From an uncultured Alphaproteobacteria bacterium (GTDB lineage Bacteria > Pseudomonadota > Alphaproteobacteria > CAAHEQ01 > UBA3637), in the NCBI GenBank assembly GCA_937888725.1, contig CALARE010000067.1, forward strand, positions 1 through 28,217: a DNA stretch of 28,217 nt. Reading direction: 5' to 3'. The notes beneath the pieces are model-generated. The model did no database searches. It was not told where the DNA came from and saw nothing but the letters and a program-made list of their open reading frames with translations. Positions 1 through 6,978 of this stretch are shown here, in pieces. Positions within the stretch are counted from its first letter, which is position 1. Each line of letters begins with the position of its first letter. Made by a program: the position numbers and the translations under genes.

Positions 1-1198
1 TTCTGATTTTTCGAGAAGCCTTTAATATATCAGGATTTTTTCTTTCTTTTTCCGTCATAGAAAGAATGATTGCTTGCTGACGCAGAATAACCTTATTATC
101 CATTTTTGCTTCATCAATTTTGCTTTGCAATTTGCTCATCCCAGGTATCATTTTCATCACACCCTTAATATCACCCATATTTGATATCTGACGCATTTGA
201 GAAAGCATATCATTCAAATCAAACTTACCACTCATCATCCGCTCAGCGGTACTCATAGCCTCTTCATGATTAATCTTTTCCATCGCTGTTTCAACAAGAC
301 CAACGACATCACCCATGCCTAAAATACGTTCAGCAATTCGTTTAGCATCAAAAACCTCTAAAGCATCAGCCTTTTCACCCACACCTAAATATTGAATTGG
401 CACACCCGTTACAGAACGCATAGATAATGCGGCACCACCTCTTGAATCACCATCAATTCTCGTTAAAACAAGACCCGTAATACCAATTTTTTCTTTAAAC
501 TGTTCCGCAACAGTCACCGCATCTTGTCCCATCAACGAATCAACGACCAAAAGAGATTCTTGTGGATGAGATAAATCCCTAATTTTTTGCACCTCAGCCA
601 TCATATCATCATCAATGTGCAAACGGCCCGCTGTGTCTAAAATCAAAACATCATAGAGTGATTCTTTGGCCTCTTTTAACGCTCTTTCTGTAATTTCAAG
701 TGGTTTTTCAGATTTTACAATCGGCAAAACTGACAACCCATTTTTATCCCCTAATTCACTTAATTGTTCCTGTGCTGCGGGACGATATGTATCAAGACTG
801 GCAAGTAAAACCTTTTTCCCTTCTTTTTGCAAACGTTTTGCAAGTTTGGCTGATGATGTTGTTTTCCCACTTCCTTGTAATCCAAGCATCAAAACAACAT
901 TTTGCTTGTGTGGAACAAAGTTTAAAGGAACAGATTCGCCCAACAATTTCACCAACTCATCATGTACAATTTTAACAACCATTTGTGAAGGGGAAATTGA
1001 TTTAACAACTTGTTCACCAATGGCTTTTTCTTTTACATTTTGGACAAACGATTTAACAACAGGAAGGGCTACATCTGCCTCTAACAATGCAATTTTAATT
1101 TCACGCATCGTTTCATCAACAGCAGATTCTGTTAAAATCCCTCTTTTTGTCAATTTATCAAAAACATTACTTAATCTATCAGCTAACCCTTGAAACAT
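1..1198 (-). CDS. ffh: Signal recognition particle protein Ffh (5' part; runs off the left edge)
   Basis: SRP GTPase that binds signal sequences of nascent inner-membrane proteins and, with SRP RNA and FtsY, delivers ribosomes to the translocon. I translated about 399 residues on the minus strand from the ATG at 1198; a Shine-Dalgarno AAGGAT lies just upstream (about 1204-1209). Visible are the N-domain helices (from MFQGLADRLSNVF), the P-loop GLQGSGKTT (residues 106-114), DTYRPAA (136-142), DTAGR (188-192), TRIDGDSRGGA (246-256, Arg replacing the common Lys of TKxD) and the methionine-rich M domain (about 310-399). The window ends inside the M-domain RNA-binding helix (ILKASRKI). The SRP RNA gene is also in this window, at 19484-19572. 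The identification is certain; only the C-terminus is missing. Confidence 0.97.
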   Translation of the reverse strand, partial: MFQGLADRLSNVFDKLTKRGILTESAVDETMREIKIALLEADVALPVVKSFVQNVKEKAIGEQVVKSISPSQMVVKIVHDELVKLLGESVPLNFVPHKQNVVLMLGLQGSGKTTSSAKLAKRLQKEGKKVLLASLDTYRPAAQEQLSELGDKNGLSVLPIVKSEKPLEITERALKEAKESLYDVLILDTAGRLHIDDDMMAEVQKIRDLSHPQESLLVVDSLMGQDAVTVAEQFKEKIGITGLVLTRIDGDSRGGAALSMRSVTGVPIQYLGVGEKADALEVFDAKRIAERILGMGDVVGLVETAMEKINHEEAMSTAERMMSGKFDLNDMLSQMRQISNMGDIKGVMKMIPGMSKLQSKIDEAKMDNKVILRQQAIILSMTEKERKNPDILKASRKIR

Positions 1199-1226
1199 AT
1201 TCTATCCTTTCTTTTCTATTGCTATA

Positions 1227-1255
1227 TTTATAATCAAAAAAGAGCGAAAAGTCAA
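1227..1255 (-). promoter_or_regulatory. ffh promoter, -35 inside the upstream terminator hairpin
   Basis: On the minus strand TTGACT (1250-1255) is followed after exactly 17 bp by TATAAA (1227-1232), a near-consensus sigma-70 promoter. Transcription would start near 1220, about 20 nt before the ffh ATG. The -35 box is formed by the loop and inner stem of the terminator hairpin of the GT6 gene. Confidence 0.75.
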
Positions 1256-1275
1256 AGACTCTTCGCTCTTTTTTT
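1236..1275 (-). terminator. Intrinsic terminator after the GT6 gene
   Basis: AGAGCGAA (1241-1248) pairs with TTCGCTCT (1262-1269); an inner AGTC/GACT stem (1250-1253 with 1257-1260) leaves a 3-nt AAA loop. A-runs and T-runs flank both sides, so it can work in both directions; on the minus strand it ends in a run of T directly after the stem. It follows the GT6 stop codon at 1288. Confidence 0.85.
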
Positions 1276-1287
1276 TATTTATTTCAT

Positions 1288-2352
1288 TTATTCTGTTCCT
1301 CTTAAATTCCCATGTCCACCATATTTACCCTTATCAAGTATCAATTGTTTTGTATATGGTCGAAACTCATCAACATTCCCATGCCCTGTTTCGGGAATTG
1401 CATATTCTGGAATGAGTATCAAAGGTTGCAATCCTTCATTCATTTTTGTAAGCAAATACCTATTCAACATACTTTCATCATGCCAAGCAGGTATTACCTT
1501 GTTAGCTAAATCCATATCCGTCCATTCTTTTAATGTTTCAATCAATTTTAAAAATCCCTCACTTGTGCCACCATTAAATCCGCCCATAGCATAATATTTT
1601 CCAGAATCTTTAGGGATATAAGCATTTGATTTTGAATTTCTATCATATGGCAAATGCTCTGGTTTTCCTTTAAAATACCCAGGATGGAGTGTCACCATAA
1701 TTTCTTGTTCTTTTGTGGGGAAAATCTCCTCTGTCACAAAATCAACAGGCAACATTGTCCCATTTAAAAAATAAATATAATCATATTTTTTTAATTGGTC
1801 TTTTATCCCATCAAAAAAATGAAATCTTTTTAATGTGATATAGGGCCACGGCAATTGATCTTGATGAACCTTTATCACATTTTTACCAACCTTAATAAAA
1901 TCATGATCCGTGAATAAAAAATACGTCTTTTCATGATTTGGTAAAAAATATTTCTCCATTTCCTTATAAAAATTATCCCAAAATTTGATATATTTCCCTG
2001 TTGATATATACAAAATCGCAACTTTTTTAGGGGTCGAATAACAAACCTTCGATTCTTGTACCAAACAATATTTATTGGTACCATTGTCTTTAACATATAC
2101 ATTTTTTCCACAAGGTGTTTTAATCGTAAGAGTGTTTTCTGTTTTTTCTAAAATAGTCAACGCATAAAAAACAGACAGCAATCTTTGTTCGTTACCATCA
2201 TATTTATAAACTGTTTCAACTCCATTTTCTTCTAATACAATTTCTTCATATTGTATATGGTTATAAAGTGCAAATAAAATACATGTTAAAAAAAACACAC
2301 CCCAAAAAACAAAAAAGTACAAAATAACCTTTTGAAATTTCAACAAATTCAC
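1288..2352 (-). CDS. Membrane-anchored GT6-family glycosyltransferase (ABO blood-group-like)
   Basis: Predicted retaining glycosyltransferase of family GT6, whose members add alpha-1,3-Gal or GalNAc to galactosides. With numbering from the TTG at 2358, residues 11-31 form a membrane anchor, 35-105 a short stem, and about 110-340 the catalytic domain. Family landmarks are KVAILYISTGKYIKFWDNFY (112-131), YDRNSKSNAYIP (238-249), GGFNGG (259-264), the hallmark WHDES.LN (292-299) and LIPEYA (315-320). Mammalian enzymes have a metal-binding DxD at the position where this protein has NGT (199-201); known bacterial GT6 enzymes have NxN there, so metal-independent catalysis is likely. The frame opens with TTG at 2358, but AAGGGG (2361-2366) is only 2 nt from it and 8 nt from the GTG at 2352, so I prefer GTG. 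It is a single-gene unit with its own promoter, operator and terminator. Family call is strong; donor and acceptor are unknown. Confidence 0.88.
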   Translation of the reverse strand: MNLLKFQKVILYFFVFWGVFFLTCILFALYNHIQYEEIVLEENGVETVYKYDGNEQRLLSVFYALTILEKTENTLTIKTPCGKNVYVKDNGTNKYCLVQESKVCYSTPKKVAILYISTGKYIKFWDNFYKEMEKYFLPNHEKTYFLFTDHDFIKVGKNVIKVHQDQLPWPYITLKRFHFFDGIKDQLKKYDYIYFLNGTMLPVDFVTEEIFPTKEQEIMVTLHPGYFKGKPEHLPYDRNSKSNAYIPKDSGKYYAMGGFNGGTSEGFLKLIETLKEWTDMDLANKVIPAWHDESMLNRYLLTKMNEGLQPLILIPEYAIPETGHGNVDEFRPYTKQLILDKGKYGGHGNLRGTE

Positions 2353-2376
2353 CCCCAAATCCCCTTAAAAAAATCA

Positions 2377-2404
2377 AGAAAAATAAACGACCGTTTATTT
2401 TTCT
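2377..2404. promoter_or_regulatory. 28-bp palindromic operator in front of the GT6 gene
   Basis: Perfect 13-bp arms AGAAAAATAAACG (2377-2389) and CGTTTATTTTTCT (2392-2404) around a 2-bp centre AC. It overlaps the 3' end of the -10 element and covers the predicted transcription start, as a repressor site would. It shares the ACG-NN-CGT core, and its exact position relative to the -10, with the palindrome at 16770-16795. Confidence 0.75.
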
Positions 2405-2431
2405 CATATCATATTACCATATTTTTTTCAA
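2403..2431 (-). promoter_or_regulatory. GT6 gene promoter with extended -10
   Basis: Minus strand: -35 TTGAAA (2426-2431), 17-bp spacer, -10 TATGAG (2403-2408) preceded by TGA (extended -10). The predicted start near 2396 lies inside the palindrome and gives a leader of about 44 nt to the GTG. The layout is the same as at 16795-16823. Confidence 0.55.
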
Positions 2432-2496
2432 CATGTTTCTTTAATTAGATTTTAAATTCATATAGTTATCCTCTTTTTCTTATTTTTTTTAATTTT

Positions 2497-2526
2497 GAGA
2501 AAAGCAAATGGTCGTTTATTTTCTCA
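2497..2526. promoter_or_regulatory. Distal, imperfect copy of the operator
   Basis: AAATG-GT-CGTTT core with outer arms GAGAAAA and TTTTCTC. The right arm CGTTTATTTTCTCAT nearly repeats the right arm of 2377-2404. The left arm is degenerate. Its centre is 121 bp from the proximal centre. The 2359-2622 gap otherwise holds the GT6 promoter, AT-rich sequence and the kdsB terminator. Confidence 0.5.
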
Positions 2527-2573
2527 TTTTTTTAAAAGAAACCCGCTGGCCTAACTAATGATTTCCTGCCTAC

Positions 2574-2608
2574 AAAAAAAGCGACACGAAAATGTGTCGC
2601 TTTTTTTT
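2574..2608 (-). terminator. Terminator of the ppa-kdsB operon
   Basis: GCGACAC (2581-2587), loop GAAAAT, GTGTCGC (2594-2600), with A7 on the left and T8 on the right. On the minus strand the stem is followed by seven T, 15 bp after the kdsB stop codon. Confidence 0.9.
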
Positions 2609-2622
2609 ATTACAATTCAATA

Positions 2623-3396
2623 TTAAAATAAAAACTTTTGTGCTTCCTCCAACTCCTCTGGTGTATTAATATCAGCAGGAGCCGCTTCAATTAATTTTAC
2701 ACTTGGAACAACCAAAGCATAAATACTCATACCATTTTCAAGTGCACGCAACTGTTCGAGTTTTTCAATATTTTCAAGCACACCAACTGGATATGAAATA
2801 ATTTCTTGCAATGCTTTTGCACGATAGACATAAATCCCAATGTGCCAATACGCAAAATCATAATCTTTGATTTCATCTCTGTTAAATGGAACTGGTGAAC
2901 GAGAAAAATAAAGTGCTCTACCAAAATTTTCTCCTTCCCTTAACCCCATAGCAATTTTAACATGTGAGGGGTCTAAAATATCTTTTTTATCTGTGATTTT
3001 CATCCCAACAGTTACAATATCTGCTCCCGTTTTTTCCATCACATCAACCAGCTCAAGGTTTAATTTTGGATCAACATTGATGCCATCTCCTTGAAAACTA
3101 ATTGCAATATCATATTTTGTCCCATCTGGGTCAATTTCTTTGAGTGCAGCTGCAATTCTGTCTGTTCCAGAAGGAAGTGCTGGATCAGTCAAAATAGCTT
3201 TTGCTCCAAATGTTTTGGCAATATCGATAATTTCTTGATCCCCAGCCGCAATGTACACATCTTCTTCAGGATGAACTTCAATAGCATGTTCATACACATG
3301 CTGAATAAGCGGTTTACCATTAATCATTGCCAATGGCTTATTAGGCAATCTTGTTGATTTTAAACGTGTTGGAATTAAAATGGCTACTTTTGACAT
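2623..3396 (-). CDS. kdsB: 3-deoxy-manno-octulosonate cytidylyltransferase (CMP-KDO synthetase)
   Basis: Activates KDO with CTP to CMP-KDO for the inner core of lipopolysaccharide, in the cytoplasm. The 257 residues match the usual length of about 250. The nucleotide-binding start LIPTRLKSTRLPNKPL (7-22) and SGTDRI (76-81) are clear, as are HIGIYVYR and a LEQLRALENG stretch near the C-terminus. The metal-site region usually reads QGDEP; here it is QGDGIN (102-107), keeping the Asp but not Glu-Pro. Last gene of the ppa operon: its ATG overlaps the HIT gene by 13 bp and has AAGGAG 8 nt upstream, pointing to translational coupling. The family is certain; the substrate could be a KDO variant because of the altered motif (inference). 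Confidence 0.93.
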   Translation of the reverse strand: MSKVAILIPTRLKSTRLPNKPLAMINGKPLIQHVYEHAIEVHPEEDVYIAAGDQEIIDIAKTFGAKAILTDPALPSGTDRIAAALKEIDPDGTKYDIAISFQGDGINVDPKLNLELVDVMEKTGADIVTVGMKITDKKDILDPSHVKIAMGLREGENFGRALYFSRSPVPFNRDEIKDYDFAYWHIGIYVYRAKALQEIISYPVGVLENIEKLEQLRALENGMSIYALVVPSVKLIEAAPADINTPEELEEAQKFLF

Positions 3397-3791
3397 TCTT
3401 CAAACTCCTTTTTAATACGATTAATAACATCTTGTTTTGCTGTTCCCAAATATGGTTTCCCAGGTTGGTTCCAAACTGTCCCAGGCCAATATGGGTCCGT
3501 TTCATACCGACAAATAACATGCACATGCAATTGAGGAGTTAAATTCCCAATCATAGCAACATTTGTTTGCGTTGGATTGAAAAGTTTTGTCATTACTTTT
3601 TCAGCAAGCTCAATCTCACGCATCAATGTTAAGCGTTCCTCAGTTGTTAAATCGAGCATATTGCGAACATTTTCTTTTTTGGGAACCAAAAAAATCCACG
3701 GACAAAGAACATTATCCTCAAACAAAACCGTTGAAAACGGTAAATCACAAACATAAGCTTTTTTTTGAAGTGATGGATGCAATTGAAACAT
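3384..3791 (-). CDS. HIT family (histidine triad) nucleotide hydrolase-like protein
   Basis: Small cytoplasmic nucleotide-binding protein of the HIT superfamily, which hydrolyses dinucleoside polyphosphates or nucleoside phosphoramidates. The 135 residues end with the subgroup signature QLHVHVI (87-93) followed by CRYETDPYWPG. The first triad position is Gln and the other two are His89 and His91, which I recall as normal for this proteobacterial branch. FLVPKK (34-39) is the usual strand before the helix. AAGGAG lies 6 nt before the ATG. The start of the gene overlaps the end of the HAD gene by 47 bp, and its end overlaps kdsB by 13 bp. The substrate cannot be read from the sequence. Confidence 0.9.
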   Translation of the reverse strand: MFQLHPSLQKKAYVCDLPFSTVLFEDNVLCPWIFLVPKKENVRNMLDLTTEERLTLMREIELAEKVMTKLFNPTQTNVAMIGNLTPQLHVHVICRYETDPYWPGTVWNQPGKPYLGTAKQDVINRIKKEFEECQK

Positions 3792-4704
3792 GGTTTCTCC
3801 TTACTTTAAAATTTAACATTAAATGTGAAAATTGGTCCATGGTATATGTGGGTTGAACACCGTGTTTTTGATATAAACTTTCAAGAGTCACACCTTGCTT
3901 GATAAAATCGCCAGTAATACCTGTTTTAGTTGCCAATAAAGTTCTAATCCCTGCTTTGCTGGCCCCCAAAACATCGGTTTCAACCGTATCACCCACCATA
4001 ACCGTTTTTTCTTTTTGAACACCCGTTTTTTCAAGTGCAAATTCAAAAATATATGGATATGGTTTCCCAAACCAATGGACTTTACCACCCATGGTTTCAT
4101 AATATCTACCTGTTGACCCTTGGGTCATAACTTGTTTCCCCTTAGACATAAAAGTCAAATCAGGATTGGCACAAACAGCTGGAAGACCTCGTTTTAAAGC
4201 CTCGTTTAAAAGCAATGCTTGTTCTTTAAAAACAGCTTCTCCTTCTTCTGGTGTAACAGCCCCTAAACCACTGAGATAAACAATGTCAGCTTTTGTTAAA
4301 TCGTCCGTTTGATGCTGAGCAACATTTTCAAATAAAGGAATGTTTTGCGTCCCAACAACAAAAAAACGATAATCCTTTTTCCCTGTTGCTTTTTCAAAAA
4401 AACCACAATTTACCACATGATGAAACGTTTCACCTGATGTAATGACTTCATCAAAATGCACACCTTCTTCTAACCCTTTTTTCTTTTGACTTTCAATAAA
4501 GGGCTTTTTCAAAACCGTTGCATTTGAAAGAAGGACAATTTTTTTCCCACTAGATTTCAATTTCTTTAAAAAATCAAGCGTTCCATCATAAAACTGATTC
4601 CCATCCCACAAAAGCCCATACATATCTAAAAAATAGCAATCGCAATTTTCAATTTCTTGAACAGAGGTAATATGTTTAGCCGTACCTTGTTTATTTTTCA
4701 ACAT
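3745..4704 (-). CDS. HAD-superfamily class IIA hydrolase (TIGR01459-like)
   Basis: Predicted sugar- or nucleotide-phosphate phosphatase. HAD motif I is LDMYGLLWDG (26-35): the nucleophile Asp27 is present, and the second Asp of DxD is Tyr29, an aromatic residue as in the DxWG motif of the TIGR01459 subfamily. Motif II is LLSNA (58-62), motif III GKP (213-215) and motif IV GDTVETD (238-244). The cap between motifs II and III is the class IIA type. The gene overlaps ppa by 14 bp at its start and HIT by 47 bp at its end; the C-terminal residues after about 303 lie entirely inside the HIT gene and look like a read-on tail. The substrate is unknown; KDO or nucleotide-sugar intermediates are possible given kdsB in the same operon (inference). 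Confidence 0.88.
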   Translation of the reverse strand: MLKNKQGTAKHITSVQEIENCDCYFLDMYGLLWDGNQFYDGTLDFLKKLKSSGKKIVLLSNATVLKKPFIESQKKKGLEEGVHFDEVITSGETFHHVVNCGFFEKATGKKDYRFFVVGTQNIPLFENVAQHQTDDLTKADIVYLSGLGAVTPEEGEAVFKEQALLLNEALKRGLPAVCANPDLTFMSKGKQVMTQGSTGRYYETMGGKVHWFGKPYPYIFEFALEKTGVQKEKTVMVGDTVETDVLGASKAGIRTLLATKTGITGDFIKQGVTLESLYQKHGVQPTYTMDQFSHLMLNFKVRRNHVSIASITSKKSLCL

Positions 4705-5242
4705 ACCCCTCTAACCCTTTTTTACTCAAATGATAGCTATCTTTTGCTTCACGAATTAAACGCCTTGCTTCACCAGGACCTTGTAAATCTTCAATCTTAA
4801 CTTCTTTTTGTTCAAGGATTTTATAGTCTTCAAAAAAGCGTTGAAGCACTTTTAACAAATGTGGTGGCAATTGATCAATATGTGCGTAGCAATTATATTC
4901 TTGGTCATCAACATTAATCGCGATAATTTTATCATCAGCTTCACCTTGATCAACCATTTTCATCACCCCAATTGGGCGAGCACGCATAATGCAAAGTGGC
5001 GTTACAGGGAATTGGCTTAAAACCAAAATATCCAATGGGTCATTATCATCCCCATATGTTTTTGGAATAAAACCATAATTAGCGGGGTAGTGAACCGCAC
5101 TATAAAGCACACGGTCAACTTTTAATAAACCACTTTTTTTATCTAACTCATATTTGATTTGAGACCCTTTAGGCACCTCAATAATTGCAGGAACAATATC
5201 TGGAAAATCAGGATAATGTTCAACCTCATGCCATGGATGCAT
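4691..5242 (-). CDS. ppa: Inorganic pyrophosphatase (family I)
   Basis: Hydrolyses pyrophosphate to phosphate, pulling forward reactions such as the CTP-dependent KdsB step encoded in the same operon. At 183 residues it has the usual family I length. Active-site landmarks are EVPKGSQIKYELD (22-34), the HYPANYGFIP segment (51-60) and the metal-binding DDNDPLD (65-71), giving the three aspartates 66, 68 and 71. A second acidic cluster, DDKIIAINVDD, follows. It is the first gene of ppa-HAD-HIT-kdsB; AAAGGA precedes the ATG. Confidence 0.97.
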   Translation of the reverse strand: MHPWHEVEHYPDFPDIVPAIIEVPKGSQIKYELDKKSGLLKVDRVLYSAVHYPANYGFIPKTYGDDNDPLDILVLSQFPVTPLCIMRARPIGVMKMVDQGEADDKIIAINVDDQEYNCYAHIDQLPPHLLKVLQRFFEDYKILEQKEVKIEDLQGPGEARRLIREAKDSYHLSKKGLEGYVEK

Positions 5243-5300
5243 ATTTTTTCCTTTCTAAAATAATAGTAAGCAGTATAAAAACCGCCTTTGAATGCCCTAT

Positions 5301-5328
5301 AGTTTAACATGTAGAGTTATTTTGTCAA
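5301..5328 (-). promoter_or_regulatory. Promoter of the ppa operon
   Basis: Minus strand: perfect -35 TTGACA (5323-5328), 16-bp spacer, -10 TAAACT (5301-5306, four of six consensus bases). The -10 register could shift by 1-3 bp. Confidence 0.6.
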
Positions 5329-5416
5329 GTTTAAAAAAATAATAAAAAACTTTTTATTTTTATTTTTTCGTGCTATTTTAAATTTAGGTAAACACTATTT
5401 TTTATAGGAGAAAAAA

Positions 5417-5983
5417 ATGACCATAACATTGACACTTATTATTGCTAGCGTTGTTATCGTTTTTATTGGTATTTCGATTTACAACTCTCTTGTCACAAAA
5501 CGACTTCGCACAAAAGAGGCGTGGAGTACGGTTGAAACACAGCTTAAACGCCGTTATGACCTTATTCCTAATTTGGTTGAAACTGTTAAATCCTACGCAA
5601 AGCATGAGGCAAAAACACTTGAGAATGTTACCAATGCACGCAATATGGCAATGAGTATTAAAGATACCACCGTTCAAAAAGAACAATATGAAAATATGCT
5701 CACAAGCTCGCTTAAATCTCTTTTTGCAGTATCTGAAAGCTATCCCGATTTAAAAGCAAATCAAAACTTTTTAGAACTCCAACAAGAGCTTGAAGATACA
5801 GAAACAAAAATTCAAGCAGCTCGCCAATTTTATAACACGACAGTACTTTCATACAATACATCTCTCTCAATTTTTCCAAACAACCTTATTGCGGGAGCGT
5901 TTCATTTCACACAAGAACGCTTCTTTGAATTAGAGGAAGAAGAAAAAAAAGCCGTTCATCAACCTGTCAAAGTTCAATTTTAA
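5417..5983 (+). CDS. lemA: LemA family membrane protein
   Basis: Single-pass inner-membrane protein of unknown biochemical role, usually encoded next to M48 proteases as here. Residues about 3-24 are a hydrophobic anchor with a short N-terminus outside. The rest is the typical alpha-helical LemA domain, opening with the signature EAWSTVETQLKRRYDLIPNL (34-53). Total length of 188 is usual. TAGGAG sits just upstream of the ATG. The intergenic region 5329-5416 is very AT-rich; a TGC-extended TATTTT at 5374-5379 is a weak promoter candidate. The htpX-like gene starts 8 bp after its stop, so the two are surely co-transcribed. Confidence 0.95.
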   Translation: MTITLTLIIASVVIVFIGISIYNSLVTKRLRTKEAWSTVETQLKRRYDLIPNLVETVKSYAKHEAKTLENVTNARNMAMSIKDTTVQKEQYENMLTSSLKSLFAVSESYPDLKANQNFLELQQELEDTETKIQAARQFYNTTVLSYNTSLSIFPNNLIAGAFHFTQERFFELEEEEKKAVHQPVKVQF

Positions 5984-5991
5984 GAGGTTAA

Positions 5992-6978
5992 ATGCAAAAA
6001 AACGTTTACGATCACATTCAATCAAACAATTTAAGAACAATGGCGTTAGTGGCACTTTTTCCACTTTCGCTTTTGGTTCTTTTCAGTTTAATCTTATATA
6101 TTTTATTGCTCATTGGACAAGGCGAAGTTATTGACTATCAACTTGTAAATGAAACAGCCCTCTATTACATCAAAAGATTTTCTTTTTGGGTAATGGTTAT
6201 TGGTCTTGGATGGATGGCAATCGTCTGGAACATTGGTGGAGATATGATGCTCTCATTTGCAGGAGCGACAGAGCTTAACCCCAAGAGCAAAGAGAATAAA
6301 AAAATCTATCAACTTGTTGAAAATACAGCTATGGCAGCAGGTCTACCAATGCCTCGTGTTTTTATTGTCAAAGATGAATCGCTCAATGCCTTTGCAACGG
6401 GGAAAAATCCGCAAAATTCTGCCGTTGCCCTCACAAGCGGTATTATCAAGAAACTGTCACCTCTTGAATTACAAGGAGTAATTGCCCATGAGCTTGCCCA
6501 TATTGGCAATCGAGATGTCCGATTGAATATGATGCTCATTTCTGGCGTAAGTATTTTTGGATTTTTAGCAGATATTTTATTTCGGATGCAGTTTTCTTCT
6601 AGTAATTCTCGGGATAATAAAAACTCACTACATATTGTAATACTGGCTGCTGCAATTACCTTTTTTATTTTTAATTTAATCGTTGCTCCATTGCTTAGAC
6701 TAGCTGTTTCAAGGTGTCGTGAATATGCTGCTGACTCAACTGGTGCATTAATTACCAGAAATCCACAAGCATTGGCAGATGCACTTAAAAAAATCAGCCA
6801 AGATGCAAGAGTTGAAGCTCTAGATTCTGCGAAAGAAATGGCTGCGGCCTGCATTTACACACCATTAAAGATTGAAGCCTTTTCACTCACAAGCACACAC
6901 CCTCCAGTTGAAGAAAGGATTAAACGCCTTGAACAAATGGCGGGAACAGCAACCAACCCAATCATAAAAGGAGGATAA
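5992..6978 (+). CDS. htpX: M48 family zinc metalloprotease (HtpX-like)
   Basis: Inner-membrane protease that degrades misfolded membrane proteins with its active site on the cytoplasmic side. Hydrophobic segments at about 17-41 and 63-90 are followed by the catalytic region with HELAH (166-170); the third zinc ligand is Glu244 in RCREYAAD (241-248). Further hydrophobic segments lie near 183-197 and 213-235. Motifs AGLPMPRV and NAFATG (about 116-137) are typical of HtpX. A STHPPVEERI segment closes the protein. The 328 residues are somewhat longer than E. coli HtpX. Pairing with lemA fits this subgroup; the symbol is given on family level. Confidence 0.92.
   Translation: MQKNVYDHIQSNNLRTMALVALFPLSLLVLFSLILYILLLIGQGEVIDYQLVNETALYYIKRFSFWVMVIGLGWMAIVWNIGGDMMLSFAGATELNPKSKENKKIYQLVENTAMAAGLPMPRVFIVKDESLNAFATGKNPQNSAVALTSGIIKKLSPLELQGVIAHELAHIGNRDVRLNMMLISGVSIFGFLADILFRMQFSSSNSRDNKNSLHIVILAAAITFFIFNLIVAPLLRLAVSRCREYAADSTGALITRNPQALADALKKISQDARVEALDSAKEMAAACIYTPLKIEAFSLTSTHPPVEERIKRLEQMAGTATNPIIKGG

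Noticed and set aside
666..1193. Long plus-strand open frame (175 codons) opposite ffh
   Set aside because: It lies wholly antisense to the clear Ffh coding sequence, has no ribosome site and no recognisable domain; it is a codon-bias shadow.
2377..2404. The palindrome read as an intrinsic terminator
   Set aside because: The only gene that could end here is none (kdsB ends at 2623 with its own terminator); there is no gene ending on the plus strand either, and the position relative to a -10 is repeated at 16770.
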